Part shown: positions 39,615 through 48,908 of the stretch, piece after piece
How the letters are laid out: the number at the start of each line of letters is the position of its first letter
How positions within the stretch are numbered: position 1 is the stretch's first letter
Source: Anthracocystis setariae
Lineage: Eukaryota; Basidiomycota; Ustilaginomycetes; Ustilaginales; Ustilaginaceae
Assembly: GCA_928724745.1 (NCBI GenBank)
Contig: CAKMXJ010000008.1
Location: 496,001-560,000 of the forward strand
Direction: 5' to 3'
Length of the DNA stretch: 64,000 bases
The notes under the pieces: model-generated
What the model was told of the DNA's origin: nothing
Seen by the model: only the letters and a program-made list of their open reading frames with translations
The model's database searches: none
Position numbers and translations under genes: made by a program

Positions 39615-41027
39615 TTAGATGGCCTTGGACTTGACAAGGCTCTCGATCTCGGCAACGGCGTTGTCGAGGATCTGCTTCTGGAGCTTGTCATCCTTGAGCG
39701 AGTCCTGGACCTTCTTGATGACCGAAGCGGCGAGCTCGCGCTGCTCCTGCTCACGCTCGCTAGCCTCGAAACGAACCCACGAGTCGAGAACCGACTTGAC
39801 CTCGGCAGCAAGCGCTGTCTTCTGTCGCAGCTCAAACACCTCCTTCTCGGTCTGTGCGGTCTCCTTGGCGACGGCGTAGAGCGCCTGAGTCAGGCCAACA
39901 ACGTCCTTCTGCTGCTCTACAGAGTCAATGCGGGCCTGGACAGCCTCGGTGTGCTTGGCACGCGCACCGTTGAGGATTTTGGAGATTTTCTGTTGGTCAT
40001 CGAATCATGTGCAGAACAGAGAACAGAATATCGAAAGTCAGTAAAAGATCGTTCCGTTGATAATGCCGGAATCGGCGAACACATCAGGTCGAGATCGCAA
40101 TGGCAGCCAGCATAATCCTTATATCGAGTAGAATGCGATCAGCGTGTTGAGTGAGTGACGGCAGCAAAGCAAGAAAGCTGATTGCACTTGAGGAAAGAAG
40201 AGGTGAAGCGTATACGAAGACGTCGGTCACAGAACCTTGCTTGCCTTCGAACAGCATCTCGCCCCTGCTAGAGTCACTGCGTCGCATCGAGTCGACAACC
40301 AAGATGCTGGTGTGGCGAGTAATGGCAACTGTAATGGCAGTTCGAGGACGACGAGAGTTGCTACCTCTGCCTTGGTATGGCTGTTGATGAGGAGTGCTGT
40401 AGGTCGGTGAAACCTATCTACGGCAGAGCAATTCTCGATCTGACTTCCAGCTTCTTAAAGATCCACTAAACTGCCTGTATGTTGATTCCTCCGTCTGTAG
40501 TTAAGGACTGCTTGATCTTCTCCAAATCAGCCCTGCTGAATAACTCCTGAACGAGACTGGTGTTTTGGCTCTGTGCTGACGCTGCCACGCGAGAGGAACG
40601 TTGACAATTGGCGGTTGCTGGACGGATTGCTGGCTGCTTTGCTTGTCTGAGACTAGAGTTGAAGTTGAGAGTGAATGCTTACCTCAATCTGAGAGTCAGC
40701 CCACTCCTTGTAAGGGCCAGTGATGGCACGACCAACAAGGACGGCAAAGATAAGCGAACCGACAAGGATGACGGTCTCCTCGTTGGCAACGTAGATCTCC
40801 TTGCTGATGGCGACAGCGGTCAAACCGGTGCCGAGGGTGACCCAACCGGTCTTGCTGACGAGCGAGTTGCCGGGCAAAGAGTCGAGGATGGAGCTGGCAC
40901 GCGCCTCGGGAGAAGGCTTGTCGCTGTAAAGTCGGATGGCAGCAACCGAGGTGGCAGCACGGGGAGCCACGGTGGGTCGTGCAAGGGCGAGGGTTGGGAC
41001 CCTACGAGCTGCAACACGGAAGGACAT
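39615..41027 (-). CDS. ATP4: mitochondrial ATP synthase subunit b (Atp4), two exons
   Basis: Exons 41027-40683 and 39989-39615 join in phase 0 across a GTAAGC..CAG intron of 693 nt, giving 239 residues. The N-terminus is an Arg/Ala/Ser-rich mitochondrial presequence (about 1-35). Then come a segment with Gly-Asn-Ser-Leu-Val-Ser-Lys-Thr-Gly, two membrane helices (about 55-75 and 82-100), the Glu-Trp-Ala-Asp-Ser-Gln-Ile-Glu junction and a long stator helix that ends Glu-Ile-Glu-Ser-Leu-Val-Lys-Ser-Lys-Ala-Ile. Subunit b forms the peripheral stalk that holds the F1 catalytic head against the Fo rotor in the inner mitochondrial membrane. The exon 2 start was fixed by family alignment (Lys-Ile-Ser-Lys-Ile-Leu-Asn-Gly-Ala). 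The intron is several times longer than every other intron in this window. Confidence 0.96.
39990..40682 (-). other. 693-nt intron of ATP4
   Basis: Bounded by a GTAAGC donor and a CAACAG acceptor. It is unusually long for this window, where the other introns are about 76-133 nt. It contains a 72-codon open frame (40302-40084) without recognisable homology and an imperfect hairpin near 40085-40140 (GATCGCA / TGCGATC). No complete C/D or H/ACA snoRNA signature is visible on the transcribed strand. Confidence 0.7.
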
Positions 41028-42516
41028 GATGATGACAATGACGAATCAACGGAAGTAGGATGAGGAGGAAGAGGTGTGGTAGTGATCAAACAGCGAACGG
41101 AAGATCTTGAATCTGATGGCGACCAAGCCTGTCTGGCTGCTTTTGCCTGCCTGACTGCCTGACTGCCTGACTGACTTGCACTCGAGGTGATAACAGCCAA
41201 AGAGTGGAAGAATCGCTCCAGACTGGGCGACGGTTGATGCATTGCTCACGGGCTGCGAGCTCGCTGACCGTCTTTGCCTGACTGGCGCTTGGCTTCTTCT
41301 TTTCCAATGCTGTCTGTGACTGCCGTCTCGGGTTTGGGCTTTTTCCTTTTTGTTTTCTCTCGAAATGCTACCGGACGACAAGCCCAAACTGCCGACTGAA
41401 TTCAAAAGTCTGAATTGATGGTCGTTCATTGTGATTACAACATGTACAGTAAATTAGGAATTCAAGTTGAGTACCTTGCTTTGAAGTGCTACCTTAGGAA
41501 GTTCTTAATTCGAATACAATTTGATTGACTTGAAGTCAGTAGAATGTGAGTTGGGGGAAGGAAATCGATCACGAATGTGCCTTTGAAGCGCGCCTTTTCA
41601 GCCTGTTTGTTCCGTTGCGTCTTTTGAAACAAGCGCACGGCCGGACCCGAATTTTCCACAAATAAATATCGAGATGGGAGATGAGGAAGCCAATGCAATT
41701 CTGTCAGATCGGTGATTCGTGCAGCTTGTGACGTGAACAAAAGCCGGTTGCTTACTGTGCTTCGACGTTGGACCCTGAAAATGCCAAGCAACTTTTCTTG
41801 TTCGACGTGGTGTGACAGTTGTGCTGCGCTGCTCGATATCGACCTTATATATCATGGTTCGACGATCAGACGCATACAGAGCAGTTCTAATTCGCGGCTG
41901 CAAAGCACGCAAATGACATACGGTATGCAGCATCCGAAACGGCCGCGACTGACTCGGGAGAACATGGCTCAAACGAATTCGCCGATGTTGAGCTTGGTTT
42001 CGAGCAGCTGCTGGGAAGCGCAAGCAAGATGAGTGAGCATATGAATCATACAATCAAAACCCTTCCTAGCCGCTTGGAACTCTCTTTGCCTCGGTTCCTC
42101 CCTCTAGCACCACCTATTTCGATCCTCCTCTGAACGCCTGGACTGATCTTCTGAGCAGGTGTATTGAGTTGAAAACCGGTGAGCGTTCGCACGCAGATTT
42201 CCGAGTCAGAGTGAGCTCACATGTGCTGTCCGTTGAAGTCATTACGAGCGCAAGAGCAAGATGCTGTACTGAACGATGCGACTCAGCTCTTCTCGATCGC
42301 GCTTCGAGCTGTGAGAAAGAAGAGGTGGAGCAATGACTGTATGACTAAAATCTTTCCTGTAGGGCAAACGTTTGCTGGGTTGTAGAGCTGGATCTGCCCT
42401 GAGTCTTTCGAGATCCGCCAACTGATATCTTATATATAAACAACCTGATCTGCCTTGAGGAATAGCTTAGCCACCATCTCTTTCACATCCTCATTCACTT
42501 CCGTATCCCCGCCACC
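41028..42516. other. 1.5-kb divergent intergenic region, ATP4 / hydrophilic protein
   Basis: This holds the ATP4 promoter and that of the plus-strand gene at 42517. Near 41145-41177 there is a short imperfect tandem of GCCTGACT units. ORFs seen here have no protein-like character. A TATA box (TATATATAAA, 42431-42440) belongs to the 42517 gene. Confidence 0.55.
42431..42440 (+). promoter_or_regulatory. TATA box of the 159-residue hydrophilic protein gene
   Basis: TATATATAAA lies 76 bases upstream of the start codon at 42517, followed by a pyrimidine-rich leader and a GCCACC start context. This suggests a strongly or inducibly expressed gene. Confidence 0.6.
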
Positions 42517-43073
42517 ATGTCCGAAGCTTACGCAGGAACGTCGGATCAGCAGATCATCGGCGAGCAGGTAAGTCTCCTCCTTTTGCAATGAAAGAGATTG
42601 CGGACACTGACTTTGGTGCCAATCCTTTCGCTACCACGCTGCAGTTCCGTGATCTGGACAACAAATCGGACCACCGTCTGAAGGACTCATTCAATCCCAA
42701 AACGACGGTCCTTTCGGAAGAGTCCGGCGTCAACGAGTCGGGTCTCGAAGGATTTCCTGGAGCCTCTGTCAGTGTGGGCCGCACAGGACAGACCGGTGGA
42801 GGCACCAACCCTCAAAACATCCCTCCCGAGGAAGGCGGAGACGATCGCAGTCAGCGCACAGGCGAGTCTAGCATCCGTTTCGAGGGCACTGGCGGCCCCG
42901 AAGACAAGAAGTACGAGGCTCTGCGTGACAATCCGGGTGGGTTCGACGCCAAACCTCGCGGCATTGACGAGACTCGCCAAGCCCAACTCAACGAAGCTGT
43001 TCCTCGCACTGAGCCCCAGCGTCTTGAAGCTGACCAAGAGGGTACCGCACGCAGCCATGTCATCAACTCCTGA
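42517..43073 (+). CDS. small hydrophilic, disordered protein (two exons)
   Basis: Exon 42517-42567 (17 codons) joins exon 42645-43073 in phase 0 across a 77-nt GTAAGT..CAG intron, giving 159 residues. The protein is almost entirely polar, rich in Gly, Glu, Asp, Asn, Arg and Thr, with no signal peptide, membrane segment or cysteine. This composition resembles hydrophilins and LEA-type stress proteins, as does the promoter with a clear TATA box and optimal start context. I recognise no named family and infer only that it may be a desiccation, osmotic or stationary-phase protein. A similarly built gene lies at 59038-59419. Continuing the second exon upstream without splicing would give a Met at 42588, but the splice is better: the upstream exon has an ideal start context and phase-0 sites. 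Confidence 0.78.
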
Positions 43074-44487
43074 AGCTATATTTTTTGGCACCCACCCTCT
43101 TCACCTTTCAATAAAATGCAAGAAGTGCATGCCATCGTTCGAGTTGGCGGCGTGTGTTTGTGCCTTTCGATCAAAGCGATTTACTCGAAGACAAAAGCAG
43201 TCTCGGTAGTGATACTCATCGGCATTCTTGCGGCTCACTTGACGTTGGCATCGAGGAGCACAAACCGCGCTACTGTCAGTTTGTATCCGTTGGCGGCTCT
43301 TGACCGCTCAGACAGACATCTTTGATCGATATGTGCCTGCCGCCTTTTATAGCTCGCGTAGCGAAGGTCTAACAACTTCAAATACTTAATCACGCATATT
43401 TTCACGCCCTTCCAAAGGCTGAAGCTGCATAGTGGATGGTTGCATCCAACCGACCGACCGGCTTTCAAAAGAAGCGAGCGGTCAAGCCATTCTTCAGTCG
43501 CCCTTACTTACACTCTGTAATTAAATGATTTTTTGATTTTTTTTTCGGTGCGTTTCGCGCTGTGTTACCGATGATTTTGCAATTCAGGCAGACTAATCTC
43601 GGCCTGGAATGCGGACCGGTTCTATAATATGTATACTACAGTATATCGAGGCACAGGAGCGTGATGGAGGCCTGCAGCCACAGCCAGACCCCGCTTTCAA
43701 ACAGTACTGCACAGTAACGGCCACAGAAGCGCGCGCTCTCTCTTGTGACTCTGCCTGTCTGCCCCTCCCCTCCCCGCCTGGCCTGCCTATACTTGAACCG
43801 ATTATTTCCTCGAGCTCACTTGAGCTCACATAAAGCCAAGCAACTCTCTGCTGCTACACTCACTTATTATAGCCTCGGCGTTGACTCGACTCACTTGATC
43901 AAATCCCAGACTTCCCCGCAACAAACGATTCATCGCTTCTGTACAGCTCCGCACAGAACATTGCGTCGTCTTTCGAGTGTCTTTCGATTGCTCTTCATCT
44001 TTCACCTACCATCTCACATACCCCTTGCAACTCCCGCATCAACGCCGCTCTGCAAGCTTGTCGCCATTCCTTTCCCGCTGCAAGCTCGATTTTCCCTTCG
44101 CTAGATACCTACGAATTCTACTGGCTATAGCTTCAATCGCTCGCTCGCGGTTTTGCGTATCATTCACCTCTGGCGCTCTCCTACAAGGTCGACGGACCGT
44201 CGGACATCGTCCTCATCACAAAGCTTCCGAATCAGGTCACAACGCACACGTTGGCTCTGTCCTTGAGGCGTTGTCTTTCCACGAAGCTTGCAAGAACGCA
44301 ATCGACACTCAACACCGTCACGTATCCACTTCGGCTTCCTTGTCGGCAGGAACGACGCAGATCCTCGGCCTTCGGCTTGACAGTCTATTTACGTTCTCTC
44401 GCATCCACAGATCAGGTGGACCAAGGCGACGAAAACATCAGGATTGATTTCCTGTCCGGCTGTTTGCAGCCCTAGCATACACAAAAT
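43074..44487. other. 1.4-kb intergenic region upstream of PDK
   Basis: The first part carries the 3'UTR of the hydrophilic-protein gene. The stretch from about 43740 to 44487 is rich in CT and TCC and behaves as a long leader for the kinase gene, with several short open frames that look like upstream ORFs. I do not call a gene in it. Confidence 0.5.
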
Positions 44488-45915
44488 ATGAGCTACCACA
44501 TCTCACAAAAGCTATGGTCGCAATTGCATCATTTCGCAAGCTTCCCACAGACGGGCATCTCGTTACGTCAGATGGTACAGTTTGGGCGCAACCCGAATCC
44601 AGGCACCATTCTTCAGGCAGGCAGCTTCTTGGCAGAGGAACTACCCATCCGACTCGCCCACCGTGTCAAAGAGCTTGACGAGCTCCCGCATGATCTCTCC
44701 AAGATGCCTTCCATCGTCAAGGTCAAGAATTGGTATGCGCAGTCGTTCGAGGAGCTCGTCAATTTCCCCAAGCCAAAGCTTTCCGATGCCGTTCAAAAGT
44801 TACTTCAAACTTCCACGAAAACCATGGAGCCGCTTCCCGAGTCCAAGCCAAATCCAAGCCTGCTCGAATCTGCCACCATTGGCGACAGCGATGCAGGACT
44901 CGCCAAAGCGCTGGTTTCCAAGAAGCCAAATGGCAACGGCAACGGCTCAAGATCACGCGCTCTGCTCGAGAATCGATACTACGCAAGATTGCCCGATCAG
45001 CAATGGCCCGTCGAGATTGAGCAATACAACGAGGATTTCACCAAAGCCCTAGAAAAGATCAAAAAGAGGCACGATGCCGTCGTCACCACCATCGCCCAGG
45101 GCGTACTCGAGTACAAGCGTTCGAGAAAGGCCAACACGCTTCAAGCCGACGTCCAGGCTTTCTTGGATCGATTCTATCTGTCGCGTATTGGCATCCGTAT
45201 CCTCATCGGTCAGCACATTGCTCTGAGCCGCTCTTCGCAACGTCCCGCTGCTGGAATGATCGGCAGTGGCAGCAGTTCCGACGACTACTCGCTCTCGGAT
45301 CAGATTGCGCGGGTCAAGGTCGATGGCAATCAGGAGCACGAACAGTACGTCGGCATCATCTGCACCAACACCAACGTCGGCGCCATGGCACATGAGGCCA
45401 TCGAGAATGCAAGATTCGTCTGCGAGGAGCACTACGGTCTCTTCAAGGGGCCTCCCGTTCAGCTGGTCTGCCCTTCGGATCTCACGTTTATGTACGTGCC
45501 GAGCCATTTGAACCATATGCTGTTCGAGCTACTCAAGAACTCACTTCGTGCCGTCGTCGAGCGGTATGGCGTTGATCAGGAGGACAACTTCCCGCCAATC
45601 AAGGTCATTGTCGTCGAAGGCAAGGAAGACATCACCATCAAGATCAGTGACGAGGGCGGAGGAATCCCGCGTAGCGAGATGCCCTTGGTGTGGACCTACA
45701 TGTATACGACCGCCCAGTCTGAAGACCTTGACCCCGAGTTCAACGCTTCGGACTTCAAAGCGCCGATGGCTGGTTTCGGATACGGTCTTCCTCTGGCTAG
45801 ACTGTATGCGAGATACTTTGGCGGTGACCTCAAGCTCATCTCGATGGAAGGCTACGGCACCGACGTCTATCTGCATCTCAACCGACTTTCTTCGAGCAGT
45901 GAGCCTCTCCCGTAG
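44488..45915 (+). CDS. mitochondrial pyruvate dehydrogenase kinase (PDK/BCKDK family)
   Basis: A 475-residue member of the mitochondrial protein kinase family, which phosphorylates and inactivates pyruvate (or branched-chain 2-oxoacid) dehydrogenase E1-alpha. The N-terminal four-helix bundle (about 5-250) contains Phe-Ala-Ser-Phe-Pro-Gln-Thr-Gly and Glu-Glu-Leu-Pro-Ile-Arg-Leu-Ala-His-Arg. The GHKL ATPase domain shows the N box (His-Met-Leu-Phe-Glu-Leu-Leu-Lys-Asn-Ser), G1 box (Ser-Asp-Glu-Gly-Gly-Gly-Ile-Pro) and G2 box (Gly-Phe-Gly-Tyr-Gly-Leu-Pro). It ends Leu-Asn-Arg-Leu-Ser-Ser-Ser-Ser-Glu-Pro-Leu-Pro, the usual fungal C-terminus. An insertion of about 50 Ser/Asn/Gly-rich residues lies near 115-165. 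Immediately after the TAG stop the same frame stays open for 132 codons. Confidence 0.95.
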   Translation: MSYHISQKLWSQLHHFASFPQTGISLRQMVQFGRNPNPGTILQAGSFLAEELPIRLAHRVKELDELPHDLSKMPSIVKVKNWYAQSFEELVNFPKPKLSDAVQKLLQTSTKTMEPLPESKPNPSLLESATIGDSDAGLAKALVSKKPNGNGNGSRSRALLENRYYARLPDQQWPVEIEQYNEDFTKALEKIKKRHDAVVTTIAQGVLEYKRSRKANTLQADVQAFLDRFYLSRIGIRILIGQHIALSRSSQRPAAGMIGSGSSSDDYSLSDQIARVKVDGNQEHEQYVGIICTNTNVGAMAHEAIENARFVCEEHYGLFKGPPVQLVCPSDLTFMYVPSHLNHMLFELLKNSLRAVVERYGVDQEDNFPPIKVIVVEGKEDITIKISDEGGGIPRSEMPLVWTYMYTTAQSEDLDPEFNASDFKAPMAGFGYGLPLARLYARYFGGDLKLISMEGYGTDVYLHLNRLSSSSEPLP

Positions 45916-46314
45916 GAATACCGCAGGTCCAAGTACGGCTGGAAGCGAAATCGCACCATCAGCGAGATCGAGGCACAAGCAAACGGCCAAGCATCGCCAG
46001 ATGCCAAGTCTCGACAGCAACCGTCGCTGCTAGAGTTGCCGGGCCACCATCCGCATGCGCAACCACCCGGTCTCGATCAACATACCCGTTCTGGACCTGC
46101 GTCTCCAACCACAGGAGGGACATTTGCATTCTTACGATCCCTTCTGCCGAAAAGCTGGCAGCGGAAGTGGGCTCCGCAGCAGCAAGAACCGCAGACGTCT
46201 GACGAAGCTGAAATCAGCAATGAAGCTACGCCCAAATCTTTTACGACACCGCCACCAATCCCACCACCATCATCGTCCGGCAGAGACCAAGGTTCCGTTG
46301 GCCGGTCGGGATGA
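45916..46314 (+). other. 132-codon in-frame open extension after the PDK stop
   Basis: Directly after the TAG (45913-45915) the same frame runs on to a TGA at 46312-46314. The predicted extension starts Glu-Tyr-Arg-Arg-Ser-Lys-Tyr, carries a basic stretch, a segment Phe-Ala-Phe-Leu-Arg-Ser-Leu-Leu-Pro-Lys-Ser-Trp and a Pro-rich tail. Many codons end in G or C, like the flanking gene. It may be a readthrough product, an alternatively spliced C-terminus, a lost domain or chance. Confidence 0.4.
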
Positions 46315-47448
46315 ACCCGATTTCTGGTCAAATCGCTTGGGCCCTCACTGTGCAAGTCGACTGAGTCGGCCAACCATTGGATCCGACAGCGTTTCTACAT
46401 CCATGCCTCATTGCATGTACAATAGTTTTCCCAGTCACTCAATCTGACGTCTTACATGGGACGATCGACGAAATGAACCGATGGCGTCTGACCCAGTGTC
46501 AGTCAAAGATGACGCGAGAGGGTGAGTCGAACGCGAACGAAAGTGTTATACAGTACTTTGGTGTGTCGTTCCGTTTCCTTCGGAGTTGAGCGGAGCCAAA
46601 TTACTACTACTGTAGATTCTGGCGGCGAAAGCGAGAAAGGGGACTGGTTGAGCCCGAAATCATGATCAAGTGGGGGTGAGGGGAGCAGCAACGTCTTTGG
46701 CAGACACCTTCAATATCCACGCGTGCACGATCGAGTAGTCAGTGTCGCTGTGATACTAGTCGGCTTGCTGGCTTCCAGTTGAGCCCGTCCTGCGCTTTAC
46801 AACACCGTATAGTACAGCACAGTAGAGCACATGCTAGCCTGGTTCGGCAACTCGTAGCGCTAAAGCACGACGCGCGCAAGACATGTACCGGTATAGTGCT
46901 GTTACTCAACAATCCATTCGATTCGAGGGCGACCATGGTTTGAACGTCACCCTTGGCCCGGCGTTGACGACGGACGATAGTTCAAGTAAGCAAGCTCATT
47001 GAATCGCGGCAAGTCTTGGTTGTGGTCGAGCATTACCGCTGATCATATCGGGACAAGAGACGATGGCAAATTTGACAGCGCATCGGACATAAATTTCATC
47101 TGAAACAATCAAAAAAAAGCAAAGCTCGCTTCAACACTGAAAGGCTCGGGTACTGGTATGAGGACTGTGCTGTGCTGTGCTGTATGCGGATCCACCCCGA
47201 CTTCTACAGCATAACAGTTTACGACCTGACGCGCATGCTCGTGCTGGACTGCTCTTGTCGCTGCTGCAACTCTCTCGGGAAAAGGAGGGCACACCGACGA
47301 GCGCAACTGCCAGAGTGTCACCCCTAGTTTTGATTTTCAAACGCAACGCGCGGGTTGCGAGCTCTAAGCGTGCTTGCGTGTGTGTTAATCGTGTCCGCCT
47401 TCCAGCCGGCCAAACCAAGCCAAGCCAAAGAAAAGGAACTACTGTAGA

Positions 47449-47450
<2 letters not shown>

Positions 47451-47484
<34 letters not shown>
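47451..47484. repeat. A34 homopolymer
   Basis: An uninterrupted run of 34 A on the plus strand. I found no flanking target-site duplication, so a retroposed tail is not supported. Confidence 0.95.
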
Positions 47485-47487
<3 letters not shown>

Positions 47488-48137
47488 AAGAATAGCTATC
47501 CAAAGCCACACTACTGTATTGGCCGGCTGGCTTCACTGGCCGCCCGGCTATGTTGGTCTGATCTTGATTGATTGTGCAGTCCAGAGCAGGAGAGTGAGTG
47601 CAAATCTGCAACCAACGTTTGGACAGATGAATGCTGTGATGCATACTCCGTGCAGCAGCTGTCTGTTCAACTGCTTGAGACTGCCACGGCTGCGACTAGT
47701 ATGCCACTACTAACTAATTGCTAACTGCTAACTGCTGCCGCTCTCTCGGTTTTGACATTCTGCTTGTCCGTGCCCCTGTTCAGTTGGCGCCGACGCTGGA
47801 GGGGAGCCCGCTCCGACTCCGCTCGCTTGGTTACAGAGTAACAGTTAGGTCTTGTTGCGGCCGACACGTCTCAGCGCTGTCTCTGCCAATAATCTGCTTC
47901 TCCGCTCAGACTCAAGCAAATCTACCCTGTAACTTGAAGTTAGCCTTGGCCCAGGGCGGGCGGGCTGGCTCTTTGGCTCGCCTGCCCGTCTGTAGGGCCC
48001 AAGTTAGTCGCCCGCTCGCTCGTCCGCTATAATTGCACTTTTTCCGTCTGGCTGATCTGTCGCGCTGTAGCCCGCGTTGTCAATGATATGGCTTCGGATC
48101 TCCAGATGCTCCCCCGTCTTTTTTTGGTCGCGCCAGG

Positions 48138-48902
48138 TTGCAGCCCTGTTTCTTGCTTGCTGGATTCACTCGCTACTTGCCTGCACAATTCACCCAACCC
48201 TTGTTGGTGTGTCCTGTGGTTCACAACGTGATGCGGATCAATCCGATCCTCCTGCATCAGCCTATCTCGCTACCATCACTCTTCTACGTCTACCACATTC
48301 CTCATCACTTCCTCACTTGGCTGTCCATTCTGGAGCGCTGCCTTAGTTCAGCTTCTGATCGCGCTGATCGTACTGCCTGCATCCTTGCTCACGACTCCAG
48401 GACACTCGCGCATAGCCCAACTCCCCAATGCGTTTGTGAACCGGTCGATTCAACACCACCAACTCTCTCCGGCCCTTGCTGGCCAACGATCCTCTCAATT
48501 CTGCCCCGCTTCAGGTTCTTGAATTGCAGCAGCCCTCCACGCTCTTTTTTCACCCTCTTTGGTCTCGTTCGTGAACACCTCCCAGTCATCTTCCTCAAGC
48601 GGTCATTCCAATCACTCGGCGTCGCATTATCCGGTCGTCCCATCCTTGCTCGGTCTTATCTGGGAAATTCCACTGACCAACGCAGCAGCGCAGCGCAAGC
48701 TATCTCAAAACGACAACGACGACGCTCCTTCTGTGCTGGACTGAACATTGGCTCGTCTGTCTCGGCGCATCCGACTTGGTCACTCAAAGCATACGTTTCG
48801 GACTTCAGCAGCCTTGGATCCGCAACTCTGCCTTGCACGCCACCACTCAACGGCTCAACCGATCCTTTGCAGCGCCGCCTCACGCTACCACCCTTTTCCT
48901 AG
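48138..48902 (+). other. 254-codon leader ORF in frame with the HSF gene
   Basis: This frame opens with ATG at 48138 and stops with TAG at 48900-48902, two codons before the HSF start, in the same frame. Its residues (Leu/Pro/Ser-rich, no block pattern) look like translated leader and not like a conserved protein. It may be an upstream ORF. Confidence 0.3.
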
Positions 48903-48908
48903 CTCAGC

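Larger units (their letters stand above)
46315..48908. other. 2.6-kb gene-poor region upstream of HSF gene
   Basis: No convincing protein-coding gene. It contains short tandem repeats (CTGTG units near 47163-47182; CTAACTG units near 47710-47735) and an A34 run (47451-47484). From about 48000 onward it is pyrimidine-rich and is probably the long leader of the HSF gene. The only long open frame, 48138-48902, is described separately. Confidence 0.55.

Noticed and set aside
40380..40452. Box C/D-like TGATGA..CTGA arrangement
   Set aside because: It lies antisense to the ATP4 intron, the C box is imperfect and no guide complementarity can be tested by eye; kept only as a note under the intron finding.
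41598..42053. 151-codon minus-strand frame between ATP4 and the hydrophilic gene
   Set aside because: Arg/Ser/His-rich with no blocks, signal or plausible start context.
45899..45915. GTGAGC..TAG as a 17-nt intron removing the PDK stop
   Set aside because: Too short for any spliceosomal intron; longer acceptors downstream remain possible but unproven.
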